Below are positions 1-9,200 of a DNA stretch of 64,000 bases, piece by piece. The notes under the pieces were generated by a model. The model was not told the DNA's origin, made no database searches, and was given only the letters and a program-made list of their open reading frames with translations. Source of the DNA: Geomonas silvestris (GTDB lineage Bacteria; Desulfobacterota; Desulfuromonadia; Geobacterales; Geobacteraceae); contig NZ_BLXX01000003.1 in assembly GCF_014193515.1 (NCBI RefSeq), positions 343,538-407,537 of the forward strand. The letters run 5' to 3'. How positions within the stretch are numbered: position 1 is the stretch's first letter; each line of letters starts with the position of its first letter. The position numbers were made by a program, and so were the translations under genes.

Positions 1-50
1 TCACTTCACTTACGCCAGGCGACATGGTATGTATCGGGGAGGAGGTCGTC

Positions 51-572
51 ATGGAAACCAGAAACCATTCCACCGTGTTCAACGGTATCGTGGTGGACAT
101 AGAGCAGATGGAGGTACTGATCGGCAAGCAGGGGTGGTACACCTACCAGATCGTGCGCCATCCGGGAGGGGCGGCCGTGTTGCCGCTGCACGAGGACGGC
201 AGCGTGACGCTGATCAGGCAGCTGCGCCCGGCGGTGGGCGAATTTTTGCTGGAACTCCCGGCGGGGCGGCTCGCGCCGGGTGAAGATCCCATGCTTGCCG
301 CGGGGCGGGAACTCGTCGAGGAGACCGGGCTGAGCGCCGCGGGGCTTGAGTCGCTCGGCGTACTGCACTCCTCTCCCGGCGTCTTCGACGAGGTGATCCA
401 CCTCTACCTCGCCACCGGCCTCACCCAGGGGGAAGCACGGCCCGAGGACTACGAGGAGATATCCTGCGTCCGGCTGCCGCTCGCCGAGGCGCTCAAGATG
501 GCCGAGGAGGGAACGATCACCGACGGCAAGACGATCGCCGCGCTTTTGCGCGCACGGAGGTGCCTGCCATGA
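51..572 (+). CDS. Nudix hydrolase, ADP-ribose pyrophosphatase-like
   Basis: Probably a cytosolic hydrolase of nucleoside-diphosphate-sugar compounds such as ADP-ribose. The 173-residue protein carries a complete Nudix box at about residues 72-94 (G72, R86-E87, E90-E91, G93). It is preceded by the ELPAG segment typical of the ADP-ribose pyrophosphatase group. I chose ATG 51 over the in-frame ATG at 24 because a strong ribosome site (GGGGAGGAGG, 36-45) lies just upstream of 51 and would be inside the gene otherwise. The stop overlaps the start of the pseudouridine synthase (ATGA), so the two are translationally coupled. The substrate is inferred from family resemblance only. Confidence 0.85.
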   Translation: METRNHSTVFNGIVVDIEQMEVLIGKQGWYTYQIVRHPGGAAVLPLHEDGSVTLIRQLRPAVGEFLLELPAGRLAPGEDPMLAAGRELVEETGLSAAGLESLGVLHSSPGVFDEVIHLYLATGLTQGEARPEDYEEISCVRLPLAEALKMAEEGTITDGKTIAALLRARRCLP

Positions 573-1459
573 TACTGGTGGCACGGGTGGGCGCGGAACA
601 GGCGGGGCTTCGCTTGGACGACGGGGTGAAGCAGTTCTTCCCGCAGTACTCCAAGGGGGAGATCAGGCGGGTGATCGACTGGGGGGGGTGCAGCATCGGG
701 CAGCTCACGGTGCGGGTCGCCTCGCGGACCCTCAAGGAGGGGGACGAGATCGCCTTCGGGGTCATGGAGCCGGAACGCTGCATCGAGCTGGTCTACCAGA
801 AGGGGGATCTCCTCTACGAGGACAAGGACTTTCTCGCGGTGCACAAGGCGGCCGGCTTCAACAGCCAGCGGACCCCCTACCAGCTGAAGGGGACCGTCGA
901 GTACGCCGTGGAGATGTACCTGAAGGGCATCGGGCTCAAGGAGCCGGCGCGGGTGGTGCACCGCCTGGACCGCGGCACCAGCGGCGTGATGTTCTTTCCC
1001 AAGAACAAGCAGGCGGCGACCCTCATCTCGCGGCTCCTTAAAGAGGGGAAGGTGCAAAAGACCTACTGGGCGCTCGTTTCGGGCTCGCCGGACCTCGCCC
1101 AGTGGAAGGTCGACGCCCCCATCGACAAGCTGAGCAAGTTCCGCTACGGCGTCTCCCAGTCCGGCCGGCTGGCCTGCACCGTCTTCACGGTCCTCGCCGA
1201 AGCTGGAGGGGTCACGGCGCTGGAGGCGAAGCCGCTTACCGGGCGGACCCACCAGATCCGGGTGCATTTAAAGCACAGCGGCTTCCCGATCATCGGCGAC
1301 GAGAGCTACGGCGGCATTCCCGCTCCCCGGATGATGCTGCACTGCCGCAGCATGCGCTTCACCGGCCCCAGGGGGAAGGTGATCGAAGCGGTCGCCCCCA
1401 TCGACACCGAGTTTGCGGCGCTGGCGCCCGAACTGGAGCGGCTGGTTTCCCCGGCCTGA
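569..1459 (+). CDS. RluA-family RNA pseudouridine synthase
   Basis: Converts uridine to pseudouridine in rRNA or tRNA; the exact target cannot be told. Residues about 10-70 look like an S4-type RNA-binding domain and the rest is the RluA catalytic domain. The signature HRLDRGTSG contains the expected catalytic aspartate, D134. A later RTHQIRVH motif is also intact. The start at ATG 569 has GGAGG at 556-560 and overlaps the Nudix stop by four bases; a GTG at 560 is in frame but sits on the ribosome site. Length (296 aa) is normal for the family. Confidence 0.9.
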   Translation: MILVARVGAEQAGLRLDDGVKQFFPQYSKGEIRRVIDWGGCSIGQLTVRVASRTLKEGDEIAFGVMEPERCIELVYQKGDLLYEDKDFLAVHKAAGFNSQRTPYQLKGTVEYAVEMYLKGIGLKEPARVVHRLDRGTSGVMFFPKNKQAATLISRLLKEGKVQKTYWALVSGSPDLAQWKVDAPIDKLSKFRYGVSQSGRLACTVFTVLAEAGGVTALEAKPLTGRTHQIRVHLKHSGFPIIGDESYGGIPAPRMMLHCRSMRFTGPRGKVIEAVAPIDTEFAALAPELERLVSPA

Positions 1460-1504
1460 CCCTGTCACGAGTGGTCATTCAGGGGATTTCGGGGAACCTT
1501 CCAA

Positions 1505-1622
1505 GCAGGTCCCCTCTCCCCCTGCGGGAGGGACAGGGTGAGGGGGAAGGCGCCACCTCGGCGCAGCTGGCAGCTTCACCCACCCCCCGGCCCCCTCCCG
1601 TCGAGGGAGGGGGAGATGTGGT
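1505..1622. repeat. G-rich inverted repeat pair (family A)
   Basis: The gap 1460-1820 has no gene. It holds a G-rich arm (GGGACAGGGTGAGGGGGAAG near 1531) and an oppositely oriented C-rich arm (CACCCACCCCCCGGCCCC near 1580), each ending in its own small hairpin. Nearly the same pair occurs at 7321-7412, with single arms at about 12634 and inside the cbiH-cobQ gene at 18681. This resembles a REP/BIME-type dispersed element. Confidence 0.75.
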
Positions 1623-1737
1623 ACCCGAAAATCCCGGAAATCCTTCCGAACCTGGCGCGGGCTGCAAAGGCCTGGGCGCTCAGTTTTGATGGCAGTGGGC
1701 CAGGCGGAGAATACCCGCACGTTTTGTGCGGAAAACT

Positions 1738-1766
1738 TTGACTATCGCACCGGATTGTCGTACATG
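1738..1766 (+). promoter_or_regulatory. Possible sigma-70 promoter for the cysteine-repeat gene
   Basis: TTGACT at 1738-1743 is followed after 17 bases by TACATG at 1761-1766. The -10 region overlaps a perfect 10-bp palindrome, GTACATGTAC (1760-1769), which could be a regulator site. The -10 match is weak. Confidence 0.4.
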
Positions 1767-1820
1767 TACTGTCACAGAACCGGAATTAACTGTCGTAGCA
1801 TCTAGCTGCAGGAGGGTCTT

Positions 1821-2357
1821 ATGAAGAAAATGTTGAGGATCGTATTTCCCCTAGTGTTTGCCGTTGCCTGTGCCTTCTCGGTCTGGGCCAACGAACCGGC
1901 CGGTGCTCCGGCGGGGTGCGACAAGTGTCCCAAAGCGGCGGCTGCTGAAAAGGCCGCTCCGGCGCAAGAAGCTCAGGCTGCCGGGTGCGAGCACTGCGCC
2001 AAGATGCAGGGTGGCAAACCGTGCGCGGAGAAAGGGTGCGACAAGAAGGCGATGGCCGGCTGCGAGCACTGCGCGAAGATGAAGGGGGGGGCCGGCAAGC
2101 CCTGCTGCGACAAGGAAGCCAAGGCTGCGGCCGGCTGTGAGAACTGCCCGAAGATGAAAGCGGCGGAAGGAAAGCCGTGCTGCGACAAGGGGGCGAAGGC
2201 CGGTGCGGGGTGTGAGAAGTGCGCCAAGATGAAGGAAGGCGCTGCCAAGCCGTGCTGCGACAAGTCCGCCAAGGCCAAGGCCGGGTGTGACAAGTGCGCC
2301 AAGATGCAGAAGAAGCAGGCCAAGCCCTGCTGCGACAAGAAGGACCAGAAACAGTAG
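1821..2357 (+). CDS. Secreted cysteine-rich repeat protein, function unknown
   Basis: I do not recognise a named family. The first 23 residues are a clear signal peptide (ending FSVWA), so the product is probably periplasmic or extracellular. The mature part is built from about five degenerate units of 22-26 residues, each with a CxxC pair followed by KM and then a KPCCDK block, giving about 22 cysteines in 155 residues plus many lysines and alanines. Paired CxxC and CC motifs suggest binding of soft metals or a disulfide-rich fold; that is inference. There are no CxxCH haem motifs. A good ribosome site (AGGAGG) precedes ATG 1821 and a hairpin terminator follows. Confidence 0.75.
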   Translation: MKKMLRIVFPLVFAVACAFSVWANEPAGAPAGCDKCPKAAAAEKAAPAQEAQAAGCEHCAKMQGGKPCAEKGCDKKAMAGCEHCAKMKGGAGKPCCDKEAKAAAGCENCPKMKAAEGKPCCDKGAKAGAGCEKCAKMKEGAAKPCCDKSAKAKAGCDKCAKMQKKQAKPCCDKKDQKQ

Positions 2358-2369
2358 TCGATACAAAAG

Positions 2370-2397
2370 AAATGGCCGGTCAGGAGACCGGCCATTT
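2370..2397. terminator. Bidirectional intrinsic terminator
   Basis: Perfect 11-bp stem (2370-2380 with 2387-2397, six-base loop) starting with AAA and ending with TTT, between convergent genes. It overlaps the last codons of the minus-strand cyclase gene. Confidence 0.8.
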
Positions 2398-3057
2398 CGT
2401 CGTGTGCGGGTCGAAGGCGAGCCCGCCGCCAGCTGCAGAGCCCCGCAATAGAGCCCGTACGGGCGCCCCGTCTCCCCCCTTCACCTTGAGCGGCAGACAG
2501 ATAAGCTCGTACTCTCCCGGATCGATCCCCTCCAGGTTCAGCCCCTCAACAACCAGCACGTCGTTTTTCAAAAGGGTCCGGTGCACCGTGCCGTCGCCGT
2601 CCATCCCTTCGATGGAGAGGTAGTCGATCCCCACGAGCTTCACCCCCGCCTCGACCAGGTACTGGGCGCCGTCCACGGAGAGCGCGGCGAAGTCCGGCGA
2701 GAAGCCCGACTCCTGCCAGAGCCGGGAGTTCCCGGTCTTTAAGAGGAGCCGCTCCACGCCGCGGACCGGAAGCCGGTGCAGCTCCTTGCGTCCGATCACC
2801 TTGGTCTCCTCGAGTTCCAGCACCAGGGCCCGGCCGACCAGGCGCTCCAGCGGGATCTCGTCGATGGTCGCTCCCGCATCGTCGAAGTGGCGCGGCGGGT
2901 CGAGGTGGGTTCCGGCGTGGTTGCAGAAGGAGAGCCGGGAGACGTTGGCCTCGTCGCCGTTGGCGATCCGGTTCCAGGGGGAGAGTTCAAAGCCGCAATC
3001 CCCGGGATAGACCGGGAGCTGTGACGAAAGCGGGAGGGTGATGTCGTAGATGCGCAT
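2380..3057 (-). CDS. Cyclase-family protein (kynurenine formamidase-like)
   Basis: Member of the metal-dependent cyclase superfamily, which includes arylformamidase and polyketide cyclases. The metal-binding signature HAGTHLDPPRHF is intact near residue 55. The N-terminus (RIYDITLPLSSQLPVYPGD) is typical of the family. I start at ATG 3057 because GGAGGAG lies just upstream; an in-frame ATG at 3096 would add 13 residues without family support. It is the last gene of a minus-strand run starting with the U32 gene. No kynurenine pathway genes are nearby, so the substrate is open. Confidence 0.8.
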   Translation of the reverse strand: MRIYDITLPLSSQLPVYPGDCGFELSPWNRIANGDEANVSRLSFCNHAGTHLDPPRHFDDAGATIDEIPLERLVGRALVLELEETKVIGRKELHRLPVRGVERLLLKTGNSRLWQESGFSPDFAALSVDGAQYLVEAGVKLVGIDYLSIEGMDGDGTVHRTLLKNDVLVVEGLNLEGIDPGEYELICLPLKVKGGDGAPVRALLRGSAAGGGLAFDPHTTKWPVS

Positions 3058-3135
3058 GGGCTCCTCCGGAATGTCCGTGCTGGTCGACTGGGTCATTATA
3101 GCGCGAGATGCCCAGGACGCGACCGGCTTCTCCCT

Positions 3136-4026
3136 CTACGCCTGAGCCTCTCCCTCGGTCATCCCCGCAATGAGACCGACCAGGTCGGCCTCGCTGAAGC
3201 TGTAGCGCTCGCCGCAGAACTCGCAGGTGACCTCTGCCCCGTGCTGCTCCTCGCGCAGCGAGGCCAGCTCCTTCCTCCCCATCGAGATCAGCACCCGCTC
3301 AATCCGTTCCCGGCTGCAACTGCAGGCAAAGCGGAGCTCCCTCTTCTCCAGGATGTCGTAGGGGATCCCGGCAAAGAGGAGTTCCAGGATCTCTTCCGGC
3401 GTCTTCCCCTCGCGCAGCAGCTGGCTCAGTGGCGGCAGCTGTTCGATGCGCGCCATGAGCTCCTCGATCACGTCCGGATCGACCGGCGGCACCGCCTGGA
3501 TCAGGAAGCCGCCCGCTACCGCGACCTCCCCGGTCGGCTCCACGTACTCGGCGAGTCCCACCGCGGAGGGGATCTGCTCCGATTCGACCAGGTAGAGCGC
3601 CAGGTCCTGGGCGATCTGGCTCGTGTAGAGCTGGACCGTGCCGCTGTAGGGTTCGCGCATGCCGAGGTCTTTGGCAACGGTGAGAAAGCCGGCCCGGCCG
3701 ATGGCACCCGGAACGTCGAGAGAGCCGTCCGGCTTTTGCAGGTTCACCTCCGGGTCCCCCACGTAGCCGCGCACGCTGCCGTTACTGTCGGCCTCGACGA
3801 CGATCTTTTTGAGCGGTCCGTTTCCCTCGAAACGCAGCGCCACCCGCTGACCGGTCTTCAGGAACGCTCCCATGAGTGTCCCCGCCGTCAGTGCCCGCCC
3901 CAGGGCGGCCGAAGCGGTAGGGAGCGTGCCGTGCCGTTTGCAGATATCTTCCACGAGACCGGTGGTGAGGCAGGCGAGCCCGCGCACGTTGCCGGCCTTG
4001 GTTATGATGCGCACCAAATAATCCAT
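3136..4026 (-). CDS. hslO: Redox-regulated chaperone Hsp33
   Basis: Cytosolic holdase chaperone that is activated when oxidative stress releases zinc from its C-terminal cysteines. The four zinc ligands are present as CSC and CEFC near residues 235-275. The N-terminal fold ([11 protein letters not shown], then a long beta-rich domain) matches the family and 296 aa is the usual length. An upstream in-frame extension to 4242 is not part of the gene: ATG 4026 shares its A with the stop of the preceding gene (TAATG), a typical coupled arrangement. Confidence 0.95.
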   Translation of the reverse strand: MDYLVRIITKAGNVRGLACLTTGLVEDICKRHGTLPTASAALGRALTAGTLMGAFLKTGQRVALRFEGNGPLKKIVVEADSNGSVRGYVGDPEVNLQKPDGSLDVPGAIGRAGFLTVAKDLGMREPYSGTVQLYTSQIAQDLALYLVESEQIPSAVGLAEYVEPTGEVAVAGGFLIQAVPPVDPDVIEELMARIEQLPPLSQLLREGKTPEEILELLFAGIPYDILEKRELRFACSCSRERIERVLISMGRKELASLREEQHGAEVTCEFCGERYSFSEADLVGLIAGMTEGEAQA

Positions 4027-4586
4027 TAAATCACTACCCCCACTCTTCCTACGATTTCTCCCTGTTTCAGGGTAAGTTCCTTCAGCGTGACGAGGTCCCA
4101 GCCGTTCAGTTCGCGCGAGCCCAGGCGTACCCGGCGGGCGAAGAGTTCCGCCAACGTGGGGACCCGGTTCAGGTCGCAGGTGATGAGATTGCCGCTGCAG
4201 GTTAAAAAAGGTATGTGTTCGACCACCTTGCGGGTCAGCCAATCGATGTCGAGCGGTGCCACCTGCTCCAGCTTCAGCAGCACGTACTTGCGTGCCGGGC
4301 TGAACTCCATCCCCTGGATGGTGAAGGTGGCCGAGAACGGGATGGCCGGCAGGAGCCGTTTCTTCATCTTTCCGGAGACCTCGCCGTAGCCGTTACAGAG
4401 CTCGATGGAGAGCTCGATCAGCTCCTCGTCCTGGGCCCGGCTCAAGAACTCGCGCTGCAGGTAGGCCTGCGAGATGCGGAACTCGCGCCTGGTGAAGAGA
4501 TCATGGAGCTTCTGCTCCTTCATGAGCTCGGCCAGTGCAGGATTTTTCTCCTGTAATTTCCCTGCGATCTTGTCAAAGAGTGACAT
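4026..4586 (-). CDS. Conserved hypothetical protein next to hslO
   Basis: 186-residue cytosolic protein without signal peptide or membrane segment; I do not recognise the family. It begins [12 protein letters not shown] and is rich in charged residues, with two cysteines in the C-terminal half ([11 protein letters not shown]). I took ATG 4586 rather than 4682 because the first 32 residues of the longer frame look like untranslated sequence. Its stop overlaps the hslO start, so the two are co-translated. Confidence 0.65.
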   Translation of the reverse strand: MSLFDKIAGKLQEKNPALAELMKEQKLHDLFTRREFRISQAYLQREFLSRAQDEELIELSIELCNGYGEVSGKMKKRLLPAIPFSATFTIQGMEFSPARKYVLLKLEQVAPLDIDWLTRKVVEHIPFLTCSGNLITCDLNRVPTLAELFARRVRLGSRELNGWDLVTLKELTLKQGEIVGRVGVVI

Positions 4587-4690
4587 GTCTTTGTGCACCT
4601 GCCTTTCAAGGAGCCAAACGCCCGGGGCTTCGGGCCGGACTGCCAAAGAGGGGACCTTAAGCGCGCTGGCCCACCTGCCCATTTTACTCT

Positions 4691-7069
4691 TTAGACCAAT
4701 CCCGCAGTGTAGTTAAATTCCGAGGCGCCGGGGAGTGACTGGCCTTTGCGGTAGGCCTCCAGGACGCGCTCGCGCTGTTCGGGGGCGAGCTGGGAGACGT
4801 CGAGGAGGAAACTTCCGCACCCCAGCTGGCGCAGTTCGCTGCGGTACTGGGTGAGCGCGAAGGGCGTCTCGGCACTGACCACGGTGAGGCGGTCCTTTAC
4901 CTTCACCGCGTACTGGTCGCCGCGGTCCGAGACGAGCCCGGCGTCCCCCTTCACCTCCTTGATCGCGATCTTCGAGGTGATCACCGGGACCGGCGCGAAG
5001 AGGAGGGTGCCGCGCTTGATCTTCAGCTCGGCCCCCAGAAGTTGCGCCAGGTTCTCCCGGTCGTCCTCTATGTACAGGGTCGCCCGGGTGGCGCCGAGTT
5101 CCTGCCAGCTCAAAAGCGCCTGGGTGTTCAGCGAGTAGAGCCGGTAATCGGTAGAGAGCTCGGCATCGGTCCCCTTGAAGAACTGGAACTGGGAGAGGTT
5201 GGTGAGCTCGAAGCGCTTCAATCCGGAACGGAGCAGGTACTGGACCGCCTCCTGGTAGAAAGCGAGGTCCGCTTCGAAGATCATGAAGGGGAGCTGCCAG
5301 ACGATGCGGGCCTCGTACCCTTTAAGCTTGCGCAGGTACTGCGGGATCTGGTGCAGGTTGGCGCGCGATACCGGGAGGATGATCTCGTCCACCATGTCGC
5401 GGTGCAGTTCGTGCCAGTCCTTGAGCTGCTCGAGCCGAACCGCCAACTCCTCCTTCCCCTTGTGGGGGACTGATGGGCGCTGGCGCACCAGGGAGGCAAG
5501 GGCCCGCTTGCGCCCCTCGCCGCTTTTCTGCTTCAGCGCCCCCACGGTTGCCTCGGCGAGCCAGGCGTAGAAGACGCGCCGGATATCTTTGAGCTTGGCG
5601 GCCGGGATGAGGAGCGCGGGGAAGTCCGGGGCGCTCAGCTTGGCGAGGGTGAACTGGGTGTCGCCGGTCTTGGAGAACTGTCCCCTGAGCACCCCTTCCA
5701 TGTCGCTGGTGCGCGCCGCCTCAAGTTCGCCCAGGTCAAACCGGGTGCTGAACCTGGTGCGGAACACCTCCGCCTCGATCTGCATCCCCTGGTCTGCATA
5801 GGAGATGTTCAGGATGCAGGGGATACTGTCACCCTTCACCGAGTCGAGCCGTTTCAGACAGGCGTTCTCGCTCATGGTGAAGGCGGTCTCGGAGGAGACC
5901 TTGAAGACCGAGTCCCCCAGCTTGAACGGGAAGGGGGAGGGGGTGCTGACCAGGGTGTTTTCCTTCACCTGCTTCACCGGTTTGCCGACGACAAAGAGTT
6001 CCTTGATGGTGAAGGCGCGTCCCGCCATATCGGATTTGGGTTGGACCCGGATCCGGTCCCCGACGAAGAGGCGGTCCCGGGTGTCGAAGCTGATCCGGTT
6101 GCCGCGGATCTCGCGGATGTCCCCCAGGTAGCGGCCGGTGGCCCCCTTGATGGACGGGGTGGAGATGTCGGTCGGCTGGTGCGAGGCGAGGAACCCCTTG
6201 GTGGGGACCCGCCCGAAGGATTGCTTGAGCAGCCCCTTAGCCTCGGTGACCGCGGCGGCGTAGTTTTCGGGGGCGGAGTCCAGTACCATCCGGTAGGCCC
6301 CGATGACGCTCGCCACGTACTCGGCGGACTTCATGCGCCCCTCGATCTTGAGCGAGTGGACGCCGGCCTCCATGAGCGCCGGGATCATCTCGATGCTGGA
6401 GAAGTCGTTGGTGGAGAGGTAGTACCCCTCCTTCCCCTTGTGCTTGTACTGGCGCCGGCAGGGCTGCGCGCAGCGCCCGCGGTTGCCGCTGTGGCCGCCC
6501 AAGAAGGACGAGAAGTAGCACTGCCCGGAGATGGAGAAGCAGAGCGCGCCGTGGATGAAGCACTCGATCTCGGCGCGGCTCGCCTCGACGATGGTCTTGA
6601 TCTCGTCGATGTGCAGCTCGCGGGCAAGCACCACGCGCTCGAAGCCGAGCTCCTCGAGCTGGCGCACGCCCAGCGAGTTGTGGATGGTCATCTGGGTCGA
6701 GGCGTGCAGCGGGATGCCGGGGAAGAACTCGCGGGCCAGGCGGGCCACCGCGAGGTCCTGCAGGATCACCCCGTCCACCCGCATCGCCTCCAGGGCGGCC
6801 AGGGTGTCAACCAGTTGGGGGAGCTCATTTTCCTTAACCAGCGTGTTGAGCGTCACGTAGACCTTCTTGCCGGTGCCGCGGGCATAGGAGGTCATGCGCT
6901 CCATCTGGGAGAGGGAGAAGTTCTTGGCTTTGGCGCGGGCGGAGAAGTCTTTGAGCCCTGCATAGACGGCATCGGCGCCTTTTTCCATGGCGGCGAAAAA
7001 GGCTTCCAGGGAACCTGCGGGAGAGAGGAGTTCCGGCTTCGTGGGGACAGTTTTTTTCATTATAGACAT
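4691..7069 (-). CDS. U32 family protein, RlhA-like (RNA-modifying or collagenase-like)
   Basis: Large member of the U32 family. Characterised relatives such as E. coli RlhA and TrhP act in hydroxylation of rRNA or tRNA rather than proteolysis. The N-terminal barrel starts PELLSPAGSLEAF. The U32 signature with cysteines is visible at about residues 160-210 (FIHGALC, SGQCYFSS, GRCAQPCRR). The long C-terminal half resembles the extension found in RlhA-type proteins, but at about 790 residues it is longer than the E. coli protein. The start is uncertain: ATG 7069 and ATG 7060 are both possible and neither has a clear ribosome site. Confidence 0.85.
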   Translation of the reverse strand: MSIMKKTVPTKPELLSPAGSLEAFFAAMEKGADAVYAGLKDFSARAKAKNFSLSQMERMTSYARGTGKKVYVTLNTLVKENELPQLVDTLAALEAMRVDGVILQDLAVARLAREFFPGIPLHASTQMTIHNSLGVRQLEELGFERVVLARELHIDEIKTIVEASRAEIECFIHGALCFSISGQCYFSSFLGGHSGNRGRCAQPCRRQYKHKGKEGYYLSTNDFSSIEMIPALMEAGVHSLKIEGRMKSAEYVASVIGAYRMVLDSAPENYAAAVTEAKGLLKQSFGRVPTKGFLASHQPTDISTPSIKGATGRYLGDIREIRGNRISFDTRDRLFVGDRIRVQPKSDMAGRAFTIKELFVVGKPVKQVKENTLVSTPSPFPFKLGDSVFKVSSETAFTMSENACLKRLDSVKGDSIPCILNISYADQGMQIEAEVFRTRFSTRFDLGELEAARTSDMEGVLRGQFSKTGDTQFTLAKLSAPDFPALLIPAAKLKDIRRVFYAWLAEATVGALKQKSGEGRKRALASLVRQRPSVPHKGKEELAVRLEQLKDWHELHRDMVDEIILPVSRANLHQIPQYLRKLKGYEARIVWQLPFMIFEADLAFYQEAVQYLLRSGLKRFELTNLSQFQFFKGTDAELSTDYRLYSLNTQALLSWQELGATRATLYIEDDRENLAQLLGAELKIKRGTLLFAPVPVITSKIAIKEVKGDAGLVSDRGDQYAVKVKDRLTVVSAETPFALTQYRSELRQLGCGSFLLDVSQLAPEQRERVLEAYRKGQSLPGASEFNYTAGLV

Positions 7070-7186
7070 GTGGCTTAGAGTACCGGAAGGGGTGGAAAGG
7101 GTCAAGCTCATTGAAGGGCGGGGGGATTGACTTAGGAGAGGGGGCGGATGGAGTCAGCGGCAGCGCCAAGGCGAATCCTCCCTGTC

Positions 7187-7412
7187 CCTCCTTTTGCAAA
7201 GGAGGGGACGCGGGGGGAAGGGCTGCGCTACGTGGATGGAGTGCTGCGGGTTACGCTGATCGTCGGAGGGACTTCAAAAAATGTTGTTCCGAGGAAGCTA
7301 CGAGATTGTTCCGGCGGGGTCAGAGGGACAGGGTGAGGGGGAAGGCGCCATCTCTTCACAAATGGCAACTTCACCCACCCCCCGACCCCCTCCCGTCAAG
7401 GGAGGGGGGGAT
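7187..7412. repeat. Dispersed G-rich repeats, families A and B
   Basis: The gene-free gap 7070-7487 carries one family B hairpin (CTCCTTTTGCAAAGGAGG, about 7190-7210) and a full family A inverted pair (about 7321-7412) almost identical to the one at 1505-1622. Nothing else is evident. Confidence 0.75.
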
Positions 7413-7487
7413 ATGCTTCTGCCAAAAAGGCGTTCAGGGGACAGAGACGTTCTAAAGGGACAGGGCGCCGGGCGGAGCCCATTCATC

Positions 7488-7970
7488 TTATTTGGGCTGG
7501 ATCGGCAGGTATTTGTAGCGGGCGCGCTTCTTGGTAAGCTCGGCCAATGAGAAGAGGTCGGACTGTGAGATCACCCAGACGCTGTCCTCGCGTTTAAGTT
7601 TGATCCCCTTGGTGACGTACTCGGTGCCGGGGACGCTCCCCTCGAAGCCGAGCTTCGCGTGCACCGTCGCTGCGCGGTCTCCCTTGAAGGAGACGCGGGC
7701 TTCCTGGATCTTCTCCCAACAGCAGGCGGGCTTGCGCGGGGCGGCGGCAAGCTTCTGAGCGAAGCGCTCCTTCCCTTCCTTGCCGCCGGCGGTCCGGTCG
7801 TAGAGCTCGGCGTAGCGGCCGTCGCGCCAGAGGTCGAGGATCTTTTCCAGATCCTGGATGACGGCCTGCTCGTCGCTGCCCGGGGGGCGCGGCTCTGCCT
7901 TGCGACGCGCCTCGGCGGGGAGGGCGAAAAGCGAAAGAGCGAGGAGCATAAGCAGAACGATTCGGGCCAT
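7488..7970 (-). CDS. Secreted hypothetical protein
   Basis: 160 residues with a signal peptide (ARIVLLMLLALSLFALPAEA) followed by an arginine-rich start of the mature part. The remainder has a helical region (DLEKILDLWRDGRYAELYDR) and then a beta-rich half, a pattern seen in NTF2-like or DUF4878-type periplasmic proteins; this likeness is only tentative. ATG 7970 is preceded by GGAGG at the right distance; the GTG two codons upstream overlaps that site. Probably monocistronic. Confidence 0.7.
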   Translation of the reverse strand: MARIVLLMLLALSLFALPAEARRKAEPRPPGSDEQAVIQDLEKILDLWRDGRYAELYDRTAGGKEGKERFAQKLAAAPRKPACCWEKIQEARVSFKGDRAATVHAKLGFEGSVPGTEYVTKGIKLKREDSVWVISQSDLFSLAELTKKRARYKYLPIQPK

Positions 7971-8049
7971 GGGCACCTCCTACGGATTCAGGTCGCACCA
8001 ATGATACCGCAAAAGGAGGCGCGGGCGAGCTGCCGGCGGCCCTCGAACC

Positions 8050-8098
8050 GGGGACGCCGGAGCGTCCCCCGAGGCATTCCCACGCCGGAGCGTGGGAA
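8050..8098. repeat. Two tandem hairpins sharing ACGCCGGAGCGT
   Basis: Hairpin 8050-8069 and hairpin 8077-8098 share the same central 12 bases with different flanking stems (GGGG/CCCC and TTCCC/GGGAA). This looks like a dispersed palindromic element between the aroF gene and the secreted protein gene. Confidence 0.65.
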
Positions 8099-8117
8099 CG
8101 AATGTGGTGCTTCGTGG

Positions 8118-9137
8118 CTACAGGGTTTTGTCCGCGGCGGCCGCGAAGAGCTTCAGCTTGTCCATGAGGGCCGCGAACTTCTTGGGCTTTAAGGACTGCG
8201 GGCCGTCGGAGGAGGCCTTCTCCGGGTCCGGGTGCACCTCGATGATCAGACCGTCGGCACCTGCGGCCACCGCCGCGTAGGACATGGGGGCGATGTAGTG
8301 GTAGTTGCCGGTCCCGTGCGAGGGGTCGATCACGATCGGGAGGTGGGTCTTCGCCTTGAGGACCGGGATCGCCGAGAGGTCGAGGGTGTTGCGGGTGGCG
8401 GTCTCGAAGGTGCGGATGCCGCGCTCGCAGAGGATGACGGACTGGTTCCCCTCGCTCATGATGTACTCGGCGCTCATCAGGAACTCCTGGATGGTCATCG
8501 ACATGCCGCGCTTCAAGAGGATCGGCTTGTTGATCTGCCCCACCTTCTTAAGGAGGGCGAAGTTCTGCGAGTTCCTCGCGCCGATCTGCAGCATGTCGGC
8601 GTAGGAGGCGACCAGGTCGACGGAGTCGGGATCGATCACCTCGGTCACGAAGGGGAGCCCGGTCAGCTCGCGGGCCTTGGCGAGGAACTTGAGGCCCTCC
8701 TCCTCGAGCCCCTGGAAGGAGTAGGGGGAGGTGCGCGGCTTGAAGGCGCCGCCCCTCAGCATCTGGGCGCCGGCCGCCTTTACGGCTTGCGCACTCTCGA
8801 TGATCTGGCTCTCGCTCTCCACCGAGCAGGGACCGGCCATGACGACAAGCTCGCTGCCGCCGATAGCGAGGCTGTCCGAGATGCGCACCACGCTCGCCTC
8901 TTTCTTCACTTCCTTGGAGGCGAGCTTGTAGGGCTGCAGGATGGGGACCACGCTCTCCACGCCCGGCATCGACTCCAGGGCCTGCAACACGCTCTTGCCC
9001 CGCTCGTCCCCCACCGCCCCGATCACGTCACGGGTGGTGCCGTGGATGATGTGCGGCGTGTAGCCCAGTTCCTTGATCCTCTTGGTTACTTCGTCCCGGT
9101 CCTTCCGCGCTGCTCCCGACTTCATGACGACGATCAT
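8118..9137 (-). CDS. aroF: 3-deoxy-7-phosphoheptulonate (DAHP) synthase
   Basis: First step of the shikimate pathway: phosphoenolpyruvate plus erythrose 4-phosphate to DAHP. The 339-residue protein has the type I-beta layout: a ferredoxin-like regulatory domain (residues about 1-70) then the barrel. Family motifs seen are [10 protein letters not shown], the [11 protein letters not shown] stretch, QIGARN, LKRGM and the DPSHGTG metal/substrate motif. I start at ATG 9137 with GGAGGGAGC upstream; the 41-residue upstream extension is not family-like. A strong hairpin lies in its leader. Confidence 0.93.
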   Translation of the reverse strand: MIVVMKSGAARKDRDEVTKRIKELGYTPHIIHGTTRDVIGAVGDERGKSVLQALESMPGVESVVPILQPYKLASKEVKKEASVVRISDSLAIGGSELVVMAGPCSVESESQIIESAQAVKAAGAQMLRGGAFKPRTSPYSFQGLEEEGLKFLAKARELTGLPFVTEVIDPDSVDLVASYADMLQIGARNSQNFALLKKVGQINKPILLKRGMSMTIQEFLMSAEYIMSEGNQSVILCERGIRTFETATRNTLDLSAIPVLKAKTHLPIVIDPSHGTGNYHYIAPMSYAAVAAGADGLIIEVHPDPEKASSDGPQSLKPKKFAALMDKLKLFAAAADKTL

Positions 9138-9168
9138 GCTCCCTCCTCCGTGTGGTCCCCCAAAAGCG

Positions 9169-9200
9169 ACAGGGCCGGAAGGATTGCCCCCCGGCCCTGT
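9169..9200 (-). promoter_or_regulatory. aroF: Leader hairpin upstream of aroF, possible attenuator
   Basis: Perfect 10-bp stem (9169-9178 with 9191-9200) about 30 bases before the aroF start. On the minus strand it is followed by CGCTTTT, a poor T-run, so it could be a weak attenuator or an mRNA-stabilising stem. I saw no convincing leader peptide. Confidence 0.4.
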
